Part shown: positions 28,943 through 37,999 of the stretch, one piece after another
How the letters are laid out: each line of letters begins with the position of its first letter
How positions within the stretch are numbered: position 1 is the first letter of the stretch
DNA from: Vibrio cyclitrophicus
GTDB lineage: Bacteria; Pseudomonadota; Gammaproteobacteria; Enterobacterales; Vibrionaceae
DNA: 64,000 nt
Assembly: GCF_024347435.1 (NCBI RefSeq)
Contig: NZ_AP025482.1
Span: 1-64,000, forward strand
Reading direction: 5' to 3'
Notes under the pieces: generated by a model
What the model was told of the DNA's origin: nothing
The model's database searches: none
Seen by the model: the letters and a program-made list of their open reading frames with translations, nothing else
Program-made: the position numbers and the translations under genes

Positions 28943-29049
28943 TATAAAGTTCTCACCCCCTCAAGTTCAACCCATTCGTTCTCATAGCCACACAAAATTG
29001 AAATGCTTCACTCCTTAACTGGTTGGTAAGACGTTAGCAAAAGAGAGCC

Positions 29050-29460
29050 TCACGCGTGCTTGATAAAAGCTTGGCTTAACCGTTGAAAAAGTGAATCTAC
29101 GTTGGGTAGGGTCGTGAGATGTTCGGACAATGGCGTATGAACCTGCGCATCGACCACGGTTGGATTCCCGCACACTTGATTATAAAAATTCACCGGCGCA
29201 ACGATGTTCTCTAAGTCGAAATCTAACAAGATACAGGCTTGCGAAAGTACAATTTGACCGCCCCCTTGTTTAAGCAAAACACGCTGAGCCGTGCCCACTA
29301 TTTTTTGTTTATTGATATTGAGGCTATAGTCGCCATCACAATAAGAACCGGGGGTTTGCGTGTACATCCACATCGATGCCCAATTCTTTGAAAAACAGGG
29401 TTAAGACATCGCATAAATGTCGATACGCTTTTGGGATGTTGTAGGCTTCATCACGAGGCT
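29050..29460 (-). pseudogene. Truncated, frameshifted lipoate-protein-ligase-like gene
   Basis: The minus strand reads DEAYNIPKAYRHLCDVLTLF with FKELGIDVDVHANP, then after a frame change near 29350 continues PGSYCDGDYSLNINKQKIVG with TAQRVLLKQGGGQIVLSQA. These blocks match the biotin/lipoate A/B ligase fold (a YR.L...L..LGI helix, then the G.YDL.I..KKI.G.AQR strands). The N-terminal half is missing. It might have been a lipoate ligase or an octanoyltransferase relative. An IS66 remnant lies directly upstream. Confidence 0.6.
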
Positions 29461-29486
29461 AGTGGTAAATGTGCGATAGGTTAATG

Positions 29487-29630
29487 TGCGAGCGCCATGC
29501 TTTACAACATGTCGAGAGCGCGAAAGCCAACGCTCTTATCCCCTATGACTACCCGGTCAAGTGCATGAGAGTGTTGGCGAAAACAAAGCCTGATATTGAC
29601 GCACTCCTACCTTGGAACTTCAAACATTAG
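29487..29630 (+). pseudogene. C-terminal remnant of an IS66-family transposase
   Basis: The plus strand gives 47 codons that end HVESAKANALIPYDYPVK, then CMRVLAKTKPDIDALLPWNF and KH before the stop. The pattern ETAKANG.EPYDYL...L....DI.ALLPWN is the standard end of IS66 TnpC transposases. Nothing upstream of it survives. Confidence 0.75.
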
Positions 29631-29762
29631 CAATATCGCCCCAGTTGCGTTTACTATGACGCAGATCACCTCTTCTGCAAAAAATAACGAGCCCCCCGCT
29701 CCCTTCTACTTAGTTATATTTTTGGTTTAAAAATCAAGAACTAACTAACGGAAGAAGTCGGG

Positions 29763-30330
29763 GTGAATATCGCATACCGTTGGTTCCTTAGAGTTTCTCT
29801 GGCTTAAAAAATTGCCCATACCTCAATACTCAATCAAGACCGCATTCGTCGCATCAATAGTATTGATATCTTCGAATACATTTTAACTATCATCGAGATC
29901 CAAGTAATAGAGAAACGATTATCTAAATATGCTTGATATAGATATTGGTGTAGAGTGAGATGAAAAAGCAAAACGGCCACTAAAGTGAAGAACATCAAAG
30001 TCAATATAACAGTTCCAGAAAGCAACTTCATGACACAAGGATTCATCGTTCTCTACAATAATGCCGTTTATGGCCAGTATGCTATCACCCTACACACGTA
30101 TGCAATAGAAGGCATTATCAACGACTCTCTCCCTTATACCTAACGCTTGAAGCATCGAGGCACCTTGATTGTGTTCTGTGACCGCCTTCCACCAATAACA
30201 AAAACACCTATAAGAACAAACACTTTAAGTACCAGAAAGAGACAATCACATATTTATGTCGAGCAGAGCAAGAGCTTAACTACAAGGCAACAAAGAGATA
30301 CGGATATCGGAGATAATCATACAGGCATAA
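29763..30330 (+). pseudogene. Degraded IS1182-family transposase
   Basis: Broken plus-strand frames carry two typical pieces. The first is VNIAYRWFLRVSLA, stop, KIAHTSILNQDRIRRIN, which corresponds to the VAYRWFLG..L.DKVPD.STLSQNRRRRF block. The second, after about 400 bp, is TYKNKHFKYQKETITYLCRA followed by EQELNYKATKRYGYRR, the Cys-rich middle part of the same family. Several stops and frame changes separate them. Confidence 0.65.
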
Positions 30331-30682
30331 AGGAATTACTCGATCCATAAAACCGGCTATTCACTCTATAATGTGGGTTGTATTTTTACCTTTATCCCAA
30401 ACAACCAAAGCATATGATCAACCATCAATTTTAGTGCACAAACATTTATTCAAAGAAATCCGGAAACAAAATAAAATACCAAAAATTAATTCTCATTTAT
30501 TTAACATAAATCTTCTACAATTAGTCAATGCTCAGGCTGAGCATTGACAAAAAATGAAAATCACGAGTTATCTTTATTTCAATTTTCAGCTGAAATGAAC
30601 ACTAACGCGGGTATAACGATAGTACTTCTGTTGTTAACTCACATAAAGTGAATAATAGGAGTAGCAGCTTAAAATTAAGACT
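30331..30682. other. AT-rich gap carrying a palindrome
   Basis: About 350 bp with no recognisable gene. It is AT-rich and contains the first copy of the 25-bp palindrome at 30524, so it probably holds the promoter of the phage-type gene that follows. Confidence 0.4.
30524..30548. repeat. 25-bp palindrome, copy 1
   Basis: Arms GTCAATGCTCAG and CTGAGCATTGAC with a single central G. The same 25 bases occur at 32510-32534. No T run follows here, which argues against a simple terminator. Confidence 0.85.
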
Positions 30683-30880
30683 ATGTTTGATAACTCAGCC
30701 AAACATTTACGGTACCATCCAAAAAGTCATAAAGCTCATAAGTCCCTATGTGACTGGTGGCATTTATTATCTGGACAGTGCGCACTTTGTCTGATTATGT
30801 TTGATGGTGCATATCTCTTTAATTCAGTGCAACCTCTTGTATTTAGAGGTTTTATCATTGAAGTATCGCGAAATGAGTAA
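30683..30880 (+). CDS. Hypothetical 65-aa protein upstream of the phage regulator
   Basis: Small frame that ends inside the start of the next gene. It contains a hydrophobic stretch with cysteines (LCDWWHLLSGQCALCLIMFD), so it could be a short membrane protein. The ribosome site is weak (GGAG lies too far upstream). I do not recognise it; the coupling to the DUF3653 gene is its only support. Confidence 0.3.
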   Translation: MFDNSAKHLRYHPKSHKAHKSLCDWWHLLSGQCALCLIMFDGAYLFNSVQPLVFRGFIIEVSRNE

Positions 30881-31232
30881 GAATTACATTTTTCGAGAGT
30901 TAGAGTGCCAAATGACGAAGGAAGAGGTCGCTGAATTGTGTTTTAAAACTGTGAGAACAGTCACAGGTTGGGATGAGGGAAAACCAATACCTCCCGAATG
31001 CAAACGGCTTATGCGAATGGCTAAAGGTAGAGAACTTAGCATTAGTGAAGATTGGGTGCAGTTCAAAATGCTGTACGACAGTATGGAGCTGCCTACAGGG
31101 CAAGTCGTCAGGCCACAGCAAATATTGGCAGGGATTGCGTTGTTGGGGATTCAGTCAGAATTGGAGATCAAGACTTCAACACATTTGTTAGGGCTTGCCA
31201 GAGCGATAGCAGATATTAAGAGTAAGGTGTGA
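30858..31232 (+). CDS. Vibrio filamentous-phage type protein (DUF3653)
   Basis: About 124 aa; the conserved part starts SKNYIFRELECQMTKEEVAE and goes on with VRTVTGWDEGKPIPPECKRLMRM, a helix-turn-helix-like segment, and ends TSTHLLGLARAIADIKS. This pattern is well known in vibrio filamentous phages (Vf and VGJ types), where the gene belongs to the replication or control region; its role is thought to be regulatory. The TTG at 30858 has AGAGG at good spacing; the ATG at 30873 is the alternative. No other phage structural genes are seen, so this is an isolated remnant or a cargo gene. Confidence 0.7.
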   Translation: MKYREMSKNYIFRELECQMTKEEVAELCFKTVRTVTGWDEGKPIPPECKRLMRMAKGRELSISEDWVQFKMLYDSMELPTGQVVRPQQILAGIALLGIQSELEIKTSTHLLGLARAIADIKSKV

Positions 31233-31264
31233 TAAAAAACACATTGTTCCATAAACACGAAACC

Positions 31265-31300
31265 AAACCTTTAGCCGAAATGCTAAGGGTTAGGTTTTTG
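31265..31300. terminator. Terminator after the DUF3653 gene
   Basis: AACCTTTAGC and GCTAAGGGTT pair with one mismatch around CGAAATG-type loop bases, followed by AGGTTTTT. It lies between two convergent genes. Confidence 0.75.
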
Positions 31301-31322
31301 TCAAAATGTGGCGTTGTGTTTA

Positions 31323-31808
31323 CTACATAGATTCACGCATTAAGGTATGTTCACTCGCTACAACCTTAATAAAACCTTCAATGAGTTTTCGCATAAGTTT
31401 TAACTCATGTTTTTCAAATGCTCGATGTGGGTTCATTCCCATGAAGATTGACTGTTTGCCTGTCAATTGATAATCGCGAGCAATTGCATCTGAGTGTGCA
31501 ACTGAAATATTTCTTCTATTGATAATTGATTCATGAAATTGTTTCATTTCATCAGGTAATGTCTCAACCCAGTATTCTCTTAACTCATTGTACTTACGAT
31601 TTAACTCTTTTGATTCGCTCGTATCTAAGGGAGGATAAGAGCGCGCAGTAGTGAAATTTCTAGCGTAAGTGACAATAAGTGAAGTAGTAAGAGCCTTACA
31701 TAAGATCTGTTTTGAGTCCTCAATTATTTCGAGCTCATTACAAAAATCTATACATTCCCAAAGATCATCAAAAGACGAGTTAAGCCTCTGATAATAGTGT
31801 TCATTCAT
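31323..31808 (-). CDS. Hypothetical protein with HEPN-like R-x(5)-H motif
   Basis: 161 aa, all-helical in appearance. The motif SIINRRNISVAHSDAIARD near residue 115 has the Arg-polar-...-His arrangement of HEPN-domain ribonucleases and of many host-defence proteins, but sequence alone does not prove activity. The ATG at 31808 has AGAGG upstream. It follows the next gene on the same strand after 46 bp, so the two form an operon. Its place beside a phage gene and between two palindromes makes a defence or toxin role possible; I do not recognise the exact family. Confidence 0.55.
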   Translation of the reverse strand: MNEHYYQRLNSSFDDLWECIDFCNELEIIEDSKQILCKALTTSLIVTYARNFTTARSYPPLDTSESKELNRKYNELREYWVETLPDEMKQFHESIINRRNISVAHSDAIARDYQLTGKQSIFMGMNPHRAFEKHELKLMRKLIEGFIKVVASEHTLMRESM

Positions 31809-31854
31809 TTCTATGTTACCTCTCACATCTTTAGAGTCAGTCTTGAAGTCTTTG

Positions 31855-32229
31855 TTATACGACTATGCTAAAACCTACGCCATCACTACCTATGGAGTGA
31901 AACTCGACGTTAAAGGTATGAGTAACTGAACTCGAAAATTTCACTTTAAGTTGTTTTTTTACAAATTTTCCTTTGTGAGCTTTACAATAATTAAGCAAGT
32001 TATTTCTAATTTGTGATTCGTGAACAACAACCTCAGTTACAGATACAATATGACGAAGAACCATATTCATATCGTCACGTTGATCGCTACTAATGGGCTT
32101 TAATTCAGTAGAGACTACTAGGCATGCGTTTATCAATTCGGCACTAGTCAAAATGCCATTAATATGCTCACAACCGAATTCATATTGAAATGCAAAACCT
32201 GCACTACCTTTTCTTAATGATGATTCCAT
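31855..32229 (-). CDS. Hypothetical protein, first gene of a two-gene operon
   Basis: 124 aa, preceded by GGAG. The N-terminal half is helical (YEFGCEHINGILTSAELINA) and the C-terminal half strand-like and basic (KGKFVKKQLKVKFSSSVTHT). No known motif is recognised. It lies 46 bp upstream of the HEPN-like gene and is transcribed with it, so it may be its partner or antidote, but that is inference. Confidence 0.5.
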   Translation of the reverse strand: MESSLRKGSAGFAFQYEFGCEHINGILTSAELINACLVVSTELKPISSDQRDDMNMVLRHIVSVTEVVVHESQIRNNLLNYCKAHKGKFVKKQLKVKFSSSVTHTFNVEFHSIGSDGVGFSIVV

Positions 32230-32505
32230 ACAACTCCATTTACAGACTTACTGTTGTGATATGACGGCTATCAGATAGAAGGTCTCTATCTAATTCTTTG
32301 TACAATTTTACTGGGAATTGTAAAACAAACAGTGACCTATTGTCATAAACCAGATAATTGAGACAAAGTCTCGAATGATTATGTTGGGATCAAGCAAGGA
32401 ACTAGCGCGCAAGCTTGCAACTAGAGCAGGGTTGTGTGAGTGCTGATAGATAGGCCGAATTTACCCCCGTGATACATGTCGGACTAATCAAAAAAACGAA
32501 CTTGA

Positions 32506-32540
32506 AGTTGTCAATGCTCAGGCTGAGCATTGACAACTTT
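32506..32540. repeat. 35-bp palindrome containing the 25-bp repeat, copy 2
   Basis: Perfect 17-base arms AAGTTGTCAATGCTCAG and CTGAGCATTGACAACTT around one G. The inner 25 bases are identical to 30524-30548. A short T run (TTTTT) follows, so one function could be termination, but the exact repetition 1,986 bp apart needs another explanation. Confidence 0.85.
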
Positions 32541-32884
32541 TTACTACCGAAGACCATAATGCTCAGTTCAACAGCAATACAAAATAGCGATACTGAAGTA
32601 CAGGAGATCCAAACAATTAGTGTCTAATGAGCCCACTTCATTGGTTAAATATATGAAGTAGAGTGGGGCAGGGGATTACTTCTTTTGGTTTCGATAGTTT
32701 TAATAATCAATAGGCCGATTTGAAAGACTATTCATATACTTACACTTTATATAGCTTTACCTAAAATTGTCCTTTCCTGATCGTCTAAGGCTGAAAGCTC
32801 ATAAGAACTTTAACTACACATCCAAGCGTTCGTTAAGTAACAGCATAGGTAAACGAATGCTGTAGAGAGTAAACTGCTCCCTCT
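32541..32884. other. Gap without recognisable gene
   Basis: About 340 bp with many stops on both strands; a partial half of the palindrome (AATGCTCAGTT) occurs near 32560. Nothing else is recognised. Confidence 0.35.
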
Positions 32885-33776
32885 TTAAGTACACATATGT
32901 GTCTGTTTAATAAGCCATTGAATGCTGTCTTGGTTATCATACAATTGATGGGTAAACATACTTAACGACAAGTTAGGAGCATCTTTCGGTAACTCGACAA
33001 TACGTAAAGGAAGCATTTCTTTTAGTTCTAGCGCCACACTCAAAGGTACACACATTAAATTATTGGCTTTCGCTGTCACCATGCCACCGACCGCATAGCT
33101 TTGTACAATCATTGATATATGACGCTAGTGGTGATTTTGATGTAGCCATCGGTCAATGGGATCGGCCCCTGAATTAATCAGTGGGAGGTGTATTTGTGGC
33201 ACTTGAACAAATTCGTTTAAATTGAGCTTACTTTTAACACTTGAAGCCTTTGCAACAATACCAACGTAAGAGTCCGTCAACCAATGGTATCGATTGTAAT
33301 AGCGAGGTATGGCCTGTAAGTCGTCAACCCCCAGAATCAAATCTAATCTCCCCCTGCTCAATACGCTCCATCTGCATGTTTTCAGACAAAATATCAATCG
33401 CAACGCGCACGTTCGGCGCGCTTTTTTCAAAGGTCTTACCGAGTTTTGGTAGCGCATAAAACTCAAAGTAGTCAATAGCTCCAATGTAGAACGTTTTCGC
33501 ATCAAGCATCGGTTCAAAAGGCTTCATGCGATCAAACGCCATATCAATCGAGCTAAGACCTTTTTGCATATCAGGCAACAAGCTTTCTAGTAAAGGCGTA
33601 AGTTCCATCCCTATGCGTGTTTTTATAAATAAAGGGTTATCGAAACGACTCCGCAGCTTCGCTAACACATGACTCGCCGCCGATTGACTCATAAACAGTT
33701 TTTGAGCGGCTTTTGACAAATTCCTTTCACGCTCTAGCACGACTAAAAGATGCAACTGATTGATATCGACATCCAT
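32885..33776 (-). pseudogene. Frameshifted LysR-family regulator of the agmatine cluster
   Basis: The start is a normal LysR DNA-binding domain (DINQLHLLVVLERERNLSKA, QKLFMSQSAASHVLAKLRSR). The frame is lost near 33330 and continues in a second frame with LDLILGVDDLQAIPRYYNRY and VPQIHLPLINSGADPIDRWL. A further change near 33115 leads to the C-terminal end (SYAVGGMVTAKANNLMCVPL ... LIKQTHMCT). The reassembled length is about 295 codons, normal for LysR. It is divergent from aguB, the usual position of the regulator of that cluster. Confidence 0.8.
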
Positions 33777-33880
33777 AGGTTATCGAAATCCTTCATATCC
33801 AAATAAAATTTGTGCACTTCCATAATAACCTAAATGGTATTAAAAATATTTGTAACAGTAAGAAATACATAAGGATTATG

Positions 33881-34763
33881 ATGAGAAACGTCACTGTAGC
33901 AGCCACTCAGATGGCTTGTAGTTGGGATACCCAAACAAATATTGAACATGCAGAAAGGTTAGTTCGCGAGGCGGCAGCCAAAGGTGCTCAGATCATCTTG
34001 TTGCAAGAGTATTCGAAACACCTTACTTCTGCATGGTATGATTCATGAATCATACCATGCGCTCGCCACACGGCTTGAAGAAAATGAAGCTTTTCAACGC
34101 CTTTCTAAACTTGCTAAAGAGCTTGAAGTGGTGCTGCCTTTCAGTTGGTTCGAAAAATCAGGCAACGTTAAGTTTAACTCTTTAGCCATGATTGATGCCG
34201 ATGGATCATTACTCGGAACTTACCGTAAAACGCATATTCCTGATAGTGATGGGTATTTAGAAAAATACTACTTCAGCCCTGGCGATACAGGTTTCAAAGT
34301 TTGGAATACCCGCTATGCGAAAGTTGGAGTCGGTATTTGTTGGGATCAGTGGTTTCCTGAAACTGCGCGCAGCATGGCTCTGCAAGGTGCAGAACTTCTT
34401 TTCTTTCCCACGGCAATTGGCAGCGAGCCGAATCAACCTGATATGGACTCTCAACCTCATTGGCAATGTGTGATGCAAGGTCATGCAGCCGCAAACCAAA
34501 TCCCTGTGATTGCATCAAATAGAATAGGGACTGAGCAAGCGCAATATCGTGACCTTAAGCTCACCTTCTTTGGCTCGTCATTTATCACTGACTACACAGG
34601 GAAAATTGTAGAGAAAGCTGACCGCGAAACTTCAGGCGTGATTATTCATGAATTTGACCTCGATAATATCCAGTTCCAACGCGAAGCTTGGGGGCTGTTT
34701 AGAGACCGTCGTCCAGAGCACTACAAACCATTACTCACACTCGATGGACAAGTGAAGGGATAA
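33881..34763 (+). pseudogene. aguB: Frameshifted N-carbamoylputrescine amidase
   Basis: Carbon-nitrogen hydrolase that would convert N-carbamoylputrescine to putrescine, CO2 and NH3. The start is RNVTVAATQMACSWDTQTNI with AAGGA upstream. Near the catalytic Glu (IILLQE) the frame breaks at a perfect palindrome (34031-34060) and continues one frame off as HESYHALATRLEENEAFQRL. Further on, GICWDQWFPETARSMALQGA holds the catalytic Cys, and the C-terminus is complete (GLFRDRRPEHYKPLLTLDG). Everything except the break is well preserved, so inactivation looks recent. It stands upstream of a permease and agmatine deiminase, both broken too. Confidence 0.85.
34031..34060. repeat. 30-bp perfect palindrome at the aguB frameshift
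   Basis: Fifteen-base arms GCATGGTATGATTCA and TGAATCATACCATGC join without a spacer. The palindrome sits exactly where aguB changes frame, in a place where the family has FETPYFCM-like coding sequence. Confidence 0.9.
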
Positions 34764-34766
34764 ATC

Positions 34767-36155
34767 ATGGAAGATAAAAAAATGGGTATCACTCCTCTCG
34801 CATGATTTAGCCTTTGTGCTGTATTAGTCGTGGATACTTTAACTGCATCTGCGTCTATTGGTGTTAGTTCTATTGGTTGGTGGCTATTAATTCTCGTTGT
34901 CTTTGTGCTGCCATACGGTCTGATCACATCAGAGTTGAGCTCTGCTTATCCAGGAAAGGGCGGTATCTACGATTGGGTCAAAAAAGCATTTGGTTCAAAC
35001 TGGGCAATCCGAACGACTTGGTTCTATTGGATCAACGTAGGGCTATGGATGCCTGCTGTTTATATTCTCTTTGCTGGAATGTTTACCGAACTGTTCGCGC
35101 CCGACCTTACTTTATCCACTCAAATCTTGATTTGTATTGCTCTTACTTGGAGTACTGTCTGGGTATGTAATATCTCTACCGACATTGGTGTGATGATCAC
35201 CAACTTCTGCGCGATTTTGAAAGTCATCATCATCTCTGTACTTGGGGTAGGTGGTTTTATTTATGCCGCTAATAATGGCGTAGCGAATGAATTCAGCTTT
35301 CAAGCGATACTGCCATCTTTCGATACTAGCGCCGCCTTTCTACCTGCTTTAGTTTTCAACCTGATGGGGTTTGAGCTAGTCGCTACAATGACTAAGCAGA
35401 TGAAAGACGTGAAGCAAATGCCAAAGGTCGTGTTCCTTGCCATCGCTATTACTTCTTTTCTCTACATCGCGGGCACTATAGGCATCTTAATGGCTCTTCC
35501 TGTCGATGAGATTGGATTAGTTGCAGGTATTGTCGACACACTTAAAGTTCTGTTTGGTGAAGGTCCTTTAGGGCAATTTATTATTTACGCATTGGGTGTT
35601 GTCACGCTTATCACTTTTATCTGTAATATGGTTAGCTGGACGATGGGTTCTAGCCGAGCTGGCGCAGAAGCGGGTAAAGAAGGAGAACTACCTCAAATAG
35701 CCGCAAAAACGTCTGATAAACACGAGACACCCGTCGGGGCCAATCTAATAACAGGTCTCGTTTCTACCTCCGTTATCATTATTTACGCCTTCTTTACTAA
35801 CACAAATGATGAACTATTTTGGTCAATATTTGCTTTCTCTAGTTGTGTTTTCTTGATGCCATACCTGTTTATGTTCCCAGCCTATCTTAAGCTTCGAACT
35901 ACCGATGCAAATCGAACACGTCCATTTAGAGTACCGGATAACTTGATGGTACAAAAAATCATTACAGCAACCTGTTTTTTGATTGTTTTTTAAGCAGTTG
36001 TATTATTTATCTTCCCTGACATTATTTTTGGCAATATCGATTGGACCTATTCTCCACCAATTCTTACTGGTGTTCTCATTGCCATTGTTGTCGGAGAAAT
36101 CCTGCTCATGCATACCAACAAACGCAATAATATCAAGACCACAGGGGAGATCTAA
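34767..36155 (+). pseudogene. APC-family amino acid/polyamine permease with two in-frame stops
   Basis: A permease of about 462 codons with some twelve membrane segments (GITPLA, stop, FSLCAVLVVDTLTASASIG; LPYGLITSELSSAYPGKGGI; FNLMGFELVATMTKQMKDVK). A TGA at 34803-34805 interrupts codon 13 and a TAA at 35991-35993 removes the last 54 codons, which continue in frame to 36155. No frameshift is needed. Reinitiation downstream cannot be excluded but would lose the first helix. It lies between aguB and aguA, so it would have carried agmatine, putrescine or a related substrate. Confidence 0.8.
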
Positions 36156-37245
36156 TGAGTAAAATGATTTTATCATTACCAAAAGACCATAAGTTTCGTA
36201 TGCCAGGGGAACACGAGCTACAAAGTGAAGTATGGATGGCTTGGCCAATTCGTAGTGATAATTGGCGCTACAGTGGCAAGCTTGCGCAGAAGGCTTTCAT
36301 TGATGTCGCAACGACTATTGCGCAAAATACTCCAGTCGTCATGTTGGTTAATCATGAGCAATTTGATAATGCTCGCTCGCAACTTCCCGCACATATTCGC
36401 GTTACTGAAATGTCGTATAACGACTGTTGGATGCGTGATATTGGCGCAACCTATATCATCAATGATGAAGGCCATCGGCACGGCATAAGTTGGCAATTTA
36501 ACTCTTGGGGAGGATTAGTTGATGCCTTATATTTCCCATGGGATCTCGATAACGCGGTCGCAGGGAAAATGCTGAACATAACCCAATATAACGGCTATCA
36601 GGCACCATTTGTGCTTGAAGGAGGTTCCATACATACCGATGGTGAAGGGACCTTATACACGACTGAAGAGTGCTTACTTCACCTTAGTCGAAACCTCGAC
36701 TTATACAAAGAACAACTAGAGCAATACTTGATTGATTATCTAGGTATTGAAAAAGTAATATGGCTTCCTCGCGGTTTATACAACGATGAAACTAACGGAC
36801 ATGTTGACAATATCATGCACGTCGTAAACCTGGAGAAGTTGCTCTAACTTAGTGTGAAGATCCAAGTGACCCGCAGTATCAGATCAGTCGTGAAGCCATT
36901 GATGCTTTGTGCAGTCAATGCGATGCAAAAGGGCGTTCTATCAAGGTACACAAGGTGTCTATGCCAGGACCTTTATTTATGAACAAAAAAGAAGCAGCCG
37001 GTATAAATCCAAGTAACGGGATGGAACGTAAAGCTGGAGAACGATTGGCAGCATCCTATGCCAACTTTCTCATCAGTAATGAACAAATTATCTTCCCATT
37101 GCTTGATAAACAAAAAGACCATAAAGCAAAAACTATACTGGAACACGCCTTCCCTGATTATAACGTTATCGGAGTTGAAGCTCGTGAAATTTTACTTGGG
37201 GGAGGGAACATCCACTGTACCACCCAACAAATACCAACAATCTAG
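36155..37245 (+). pseudogene. aguA: Broken agmatine deiminase
   Basis: Converts agmatine to N-carbamoylputrescine. The start is ATG overlapping the permease stop (TAATG). Family blocks are RMPGEHELQSEVWMAWPIRS, MSYNDCWMRDIGATYIINDE and FVLEGGSIHTDGEGTLYTTE, with LYNDETNGHVDN. A frame change near 36815 is followed by an in-frame TAG where the family has Trp (VALT, stop, CEDPSDPQYQIS). The end is intact, with the catalytic Cys in EILLGGGNIHCTTQQIP. Two lesions make function unlikely. Confidence 0.85.
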
Positions 37246-37286
37246 TTTAAACTAGACCATTCAATACAAAGACCTTCATAATACAT

Positions 37287-37331
37287 ACAATCGATAGTTG
37301 ATAACCAGAAAGGTTATCAACTATCGATTGT
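37287..37331. repeat. Large perfect hairpin upstream of the iterons
   Basis: Twenty-base arms beginning ACAATCGATAGTTGAT at 37287 and ending ATCAACTATCGATTGT at 37331, with loop AGAAA. No T run follows. It lies in AT-rich DNA between aguA and the origin. Confidence 0.85.
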
Positions 37332-37454
37332 CCATCATACCTAAATAACAACTAACACAGATTTATGCCTTCAATCAGATTTATATACATCTAATAATGT
37401 TGCATCTTAAAAAATAGATAGATCATTGATAAAGTATTGATATGTTTTATTCCT

Positions 37455-37506
37455 ACTTAAGGAGCAACACCAAAGCTCTCTAGAGATTTGGTGTTACTCC
37501 TTAAGT
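37455..37506. repeat. Second large hairpin upstream of the iterons
   Basis: Left arm ACTTAAGGAGCAACACCAAA (37455-37474) and right arm TTTGGTGTTACTCCTTAAGT (37487-37506) pair with one mismatch; the middle TCTCTAGAGA is itself a palindrome, so the structure extends nearly to its tip. A third near-palindrome, AAACTAGATCC with its mirror, lies at 37541-37566. Confidence 0.8.
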
Positions 37507-37589
37507 CACCGGCTGAACCTCAGTGAAGTTGGTATTTTTTAAAACTAGATCCTTAAGGTTCTAGTTTCTTAGGGATGCATCTTAAATAA

Positions 37590-37946
37590 CGACATTTACC
37601 GAATACGTATTGATATTGGCCGATGTTATATAGATATTTACCGATCTAATACTAATATCTAACGATCCTCCATATCAACATTTACCGAAATTAGCCTTAT
37701 ACATATAAACATTCACCGATCTAAATGGTAAAAAGATCAAAATTGACCAAGTTCACAGATAAACCATTAATAACAATCGTTTATCTGATCTAAAATGAAG
37801 TTCATACTAACATTTGAAATGAAGAAAAGATCTATATCACAGAACTAAACATTTACCGAAGCTAGTAAACATTTACCGATGAACATGGCCTTTCCAACTA
37901 ACTATTTATAGATATTTACCGATCTGATATAGATATTTACCGAAGT
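37590..37946 (+). repeat. Iteron array of the replication origin
   Basis: The core ATTTACCGA or a one-base variant recurs in the same orientation at about 37593, 37636, 37680, 37711 (ATTCACCGA), 37851, 37871, 37914 and 37934; two weaker forms are at 37612 (GATATTGGCCGAT) and 37654. Two flavours alternate: AACATTTACCGA and AGATATTTACCGA, often followed by TCT or AGTT. Spacing is irregular, in two clusters (37.59-37.72 and 37.85-37.95 kb). The array ends 54 bp before the initiator gene, as expected for an iteron-regulated plasmid origin. Confidence 0.9.
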
Positions 37947-37999
37947 TAGTGAGTTAATGATAGCTCTCTGTTAGGATTACACTATCGACATATTAGGTA

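Noticed and set aside
29834..30046. Minus-strand 70-codon hydrophobic frame
   Set aside because: It lies antisense to the IS1182 remnant, has no ribosome site of note and shows no family features.
37590..37946. Regular repeats as a CRISPR array
   Set aside because: The repeated unit is only about 12-17 bases, spacing is irregular and no cas genes are present; iterons before a Rep gene explain it.
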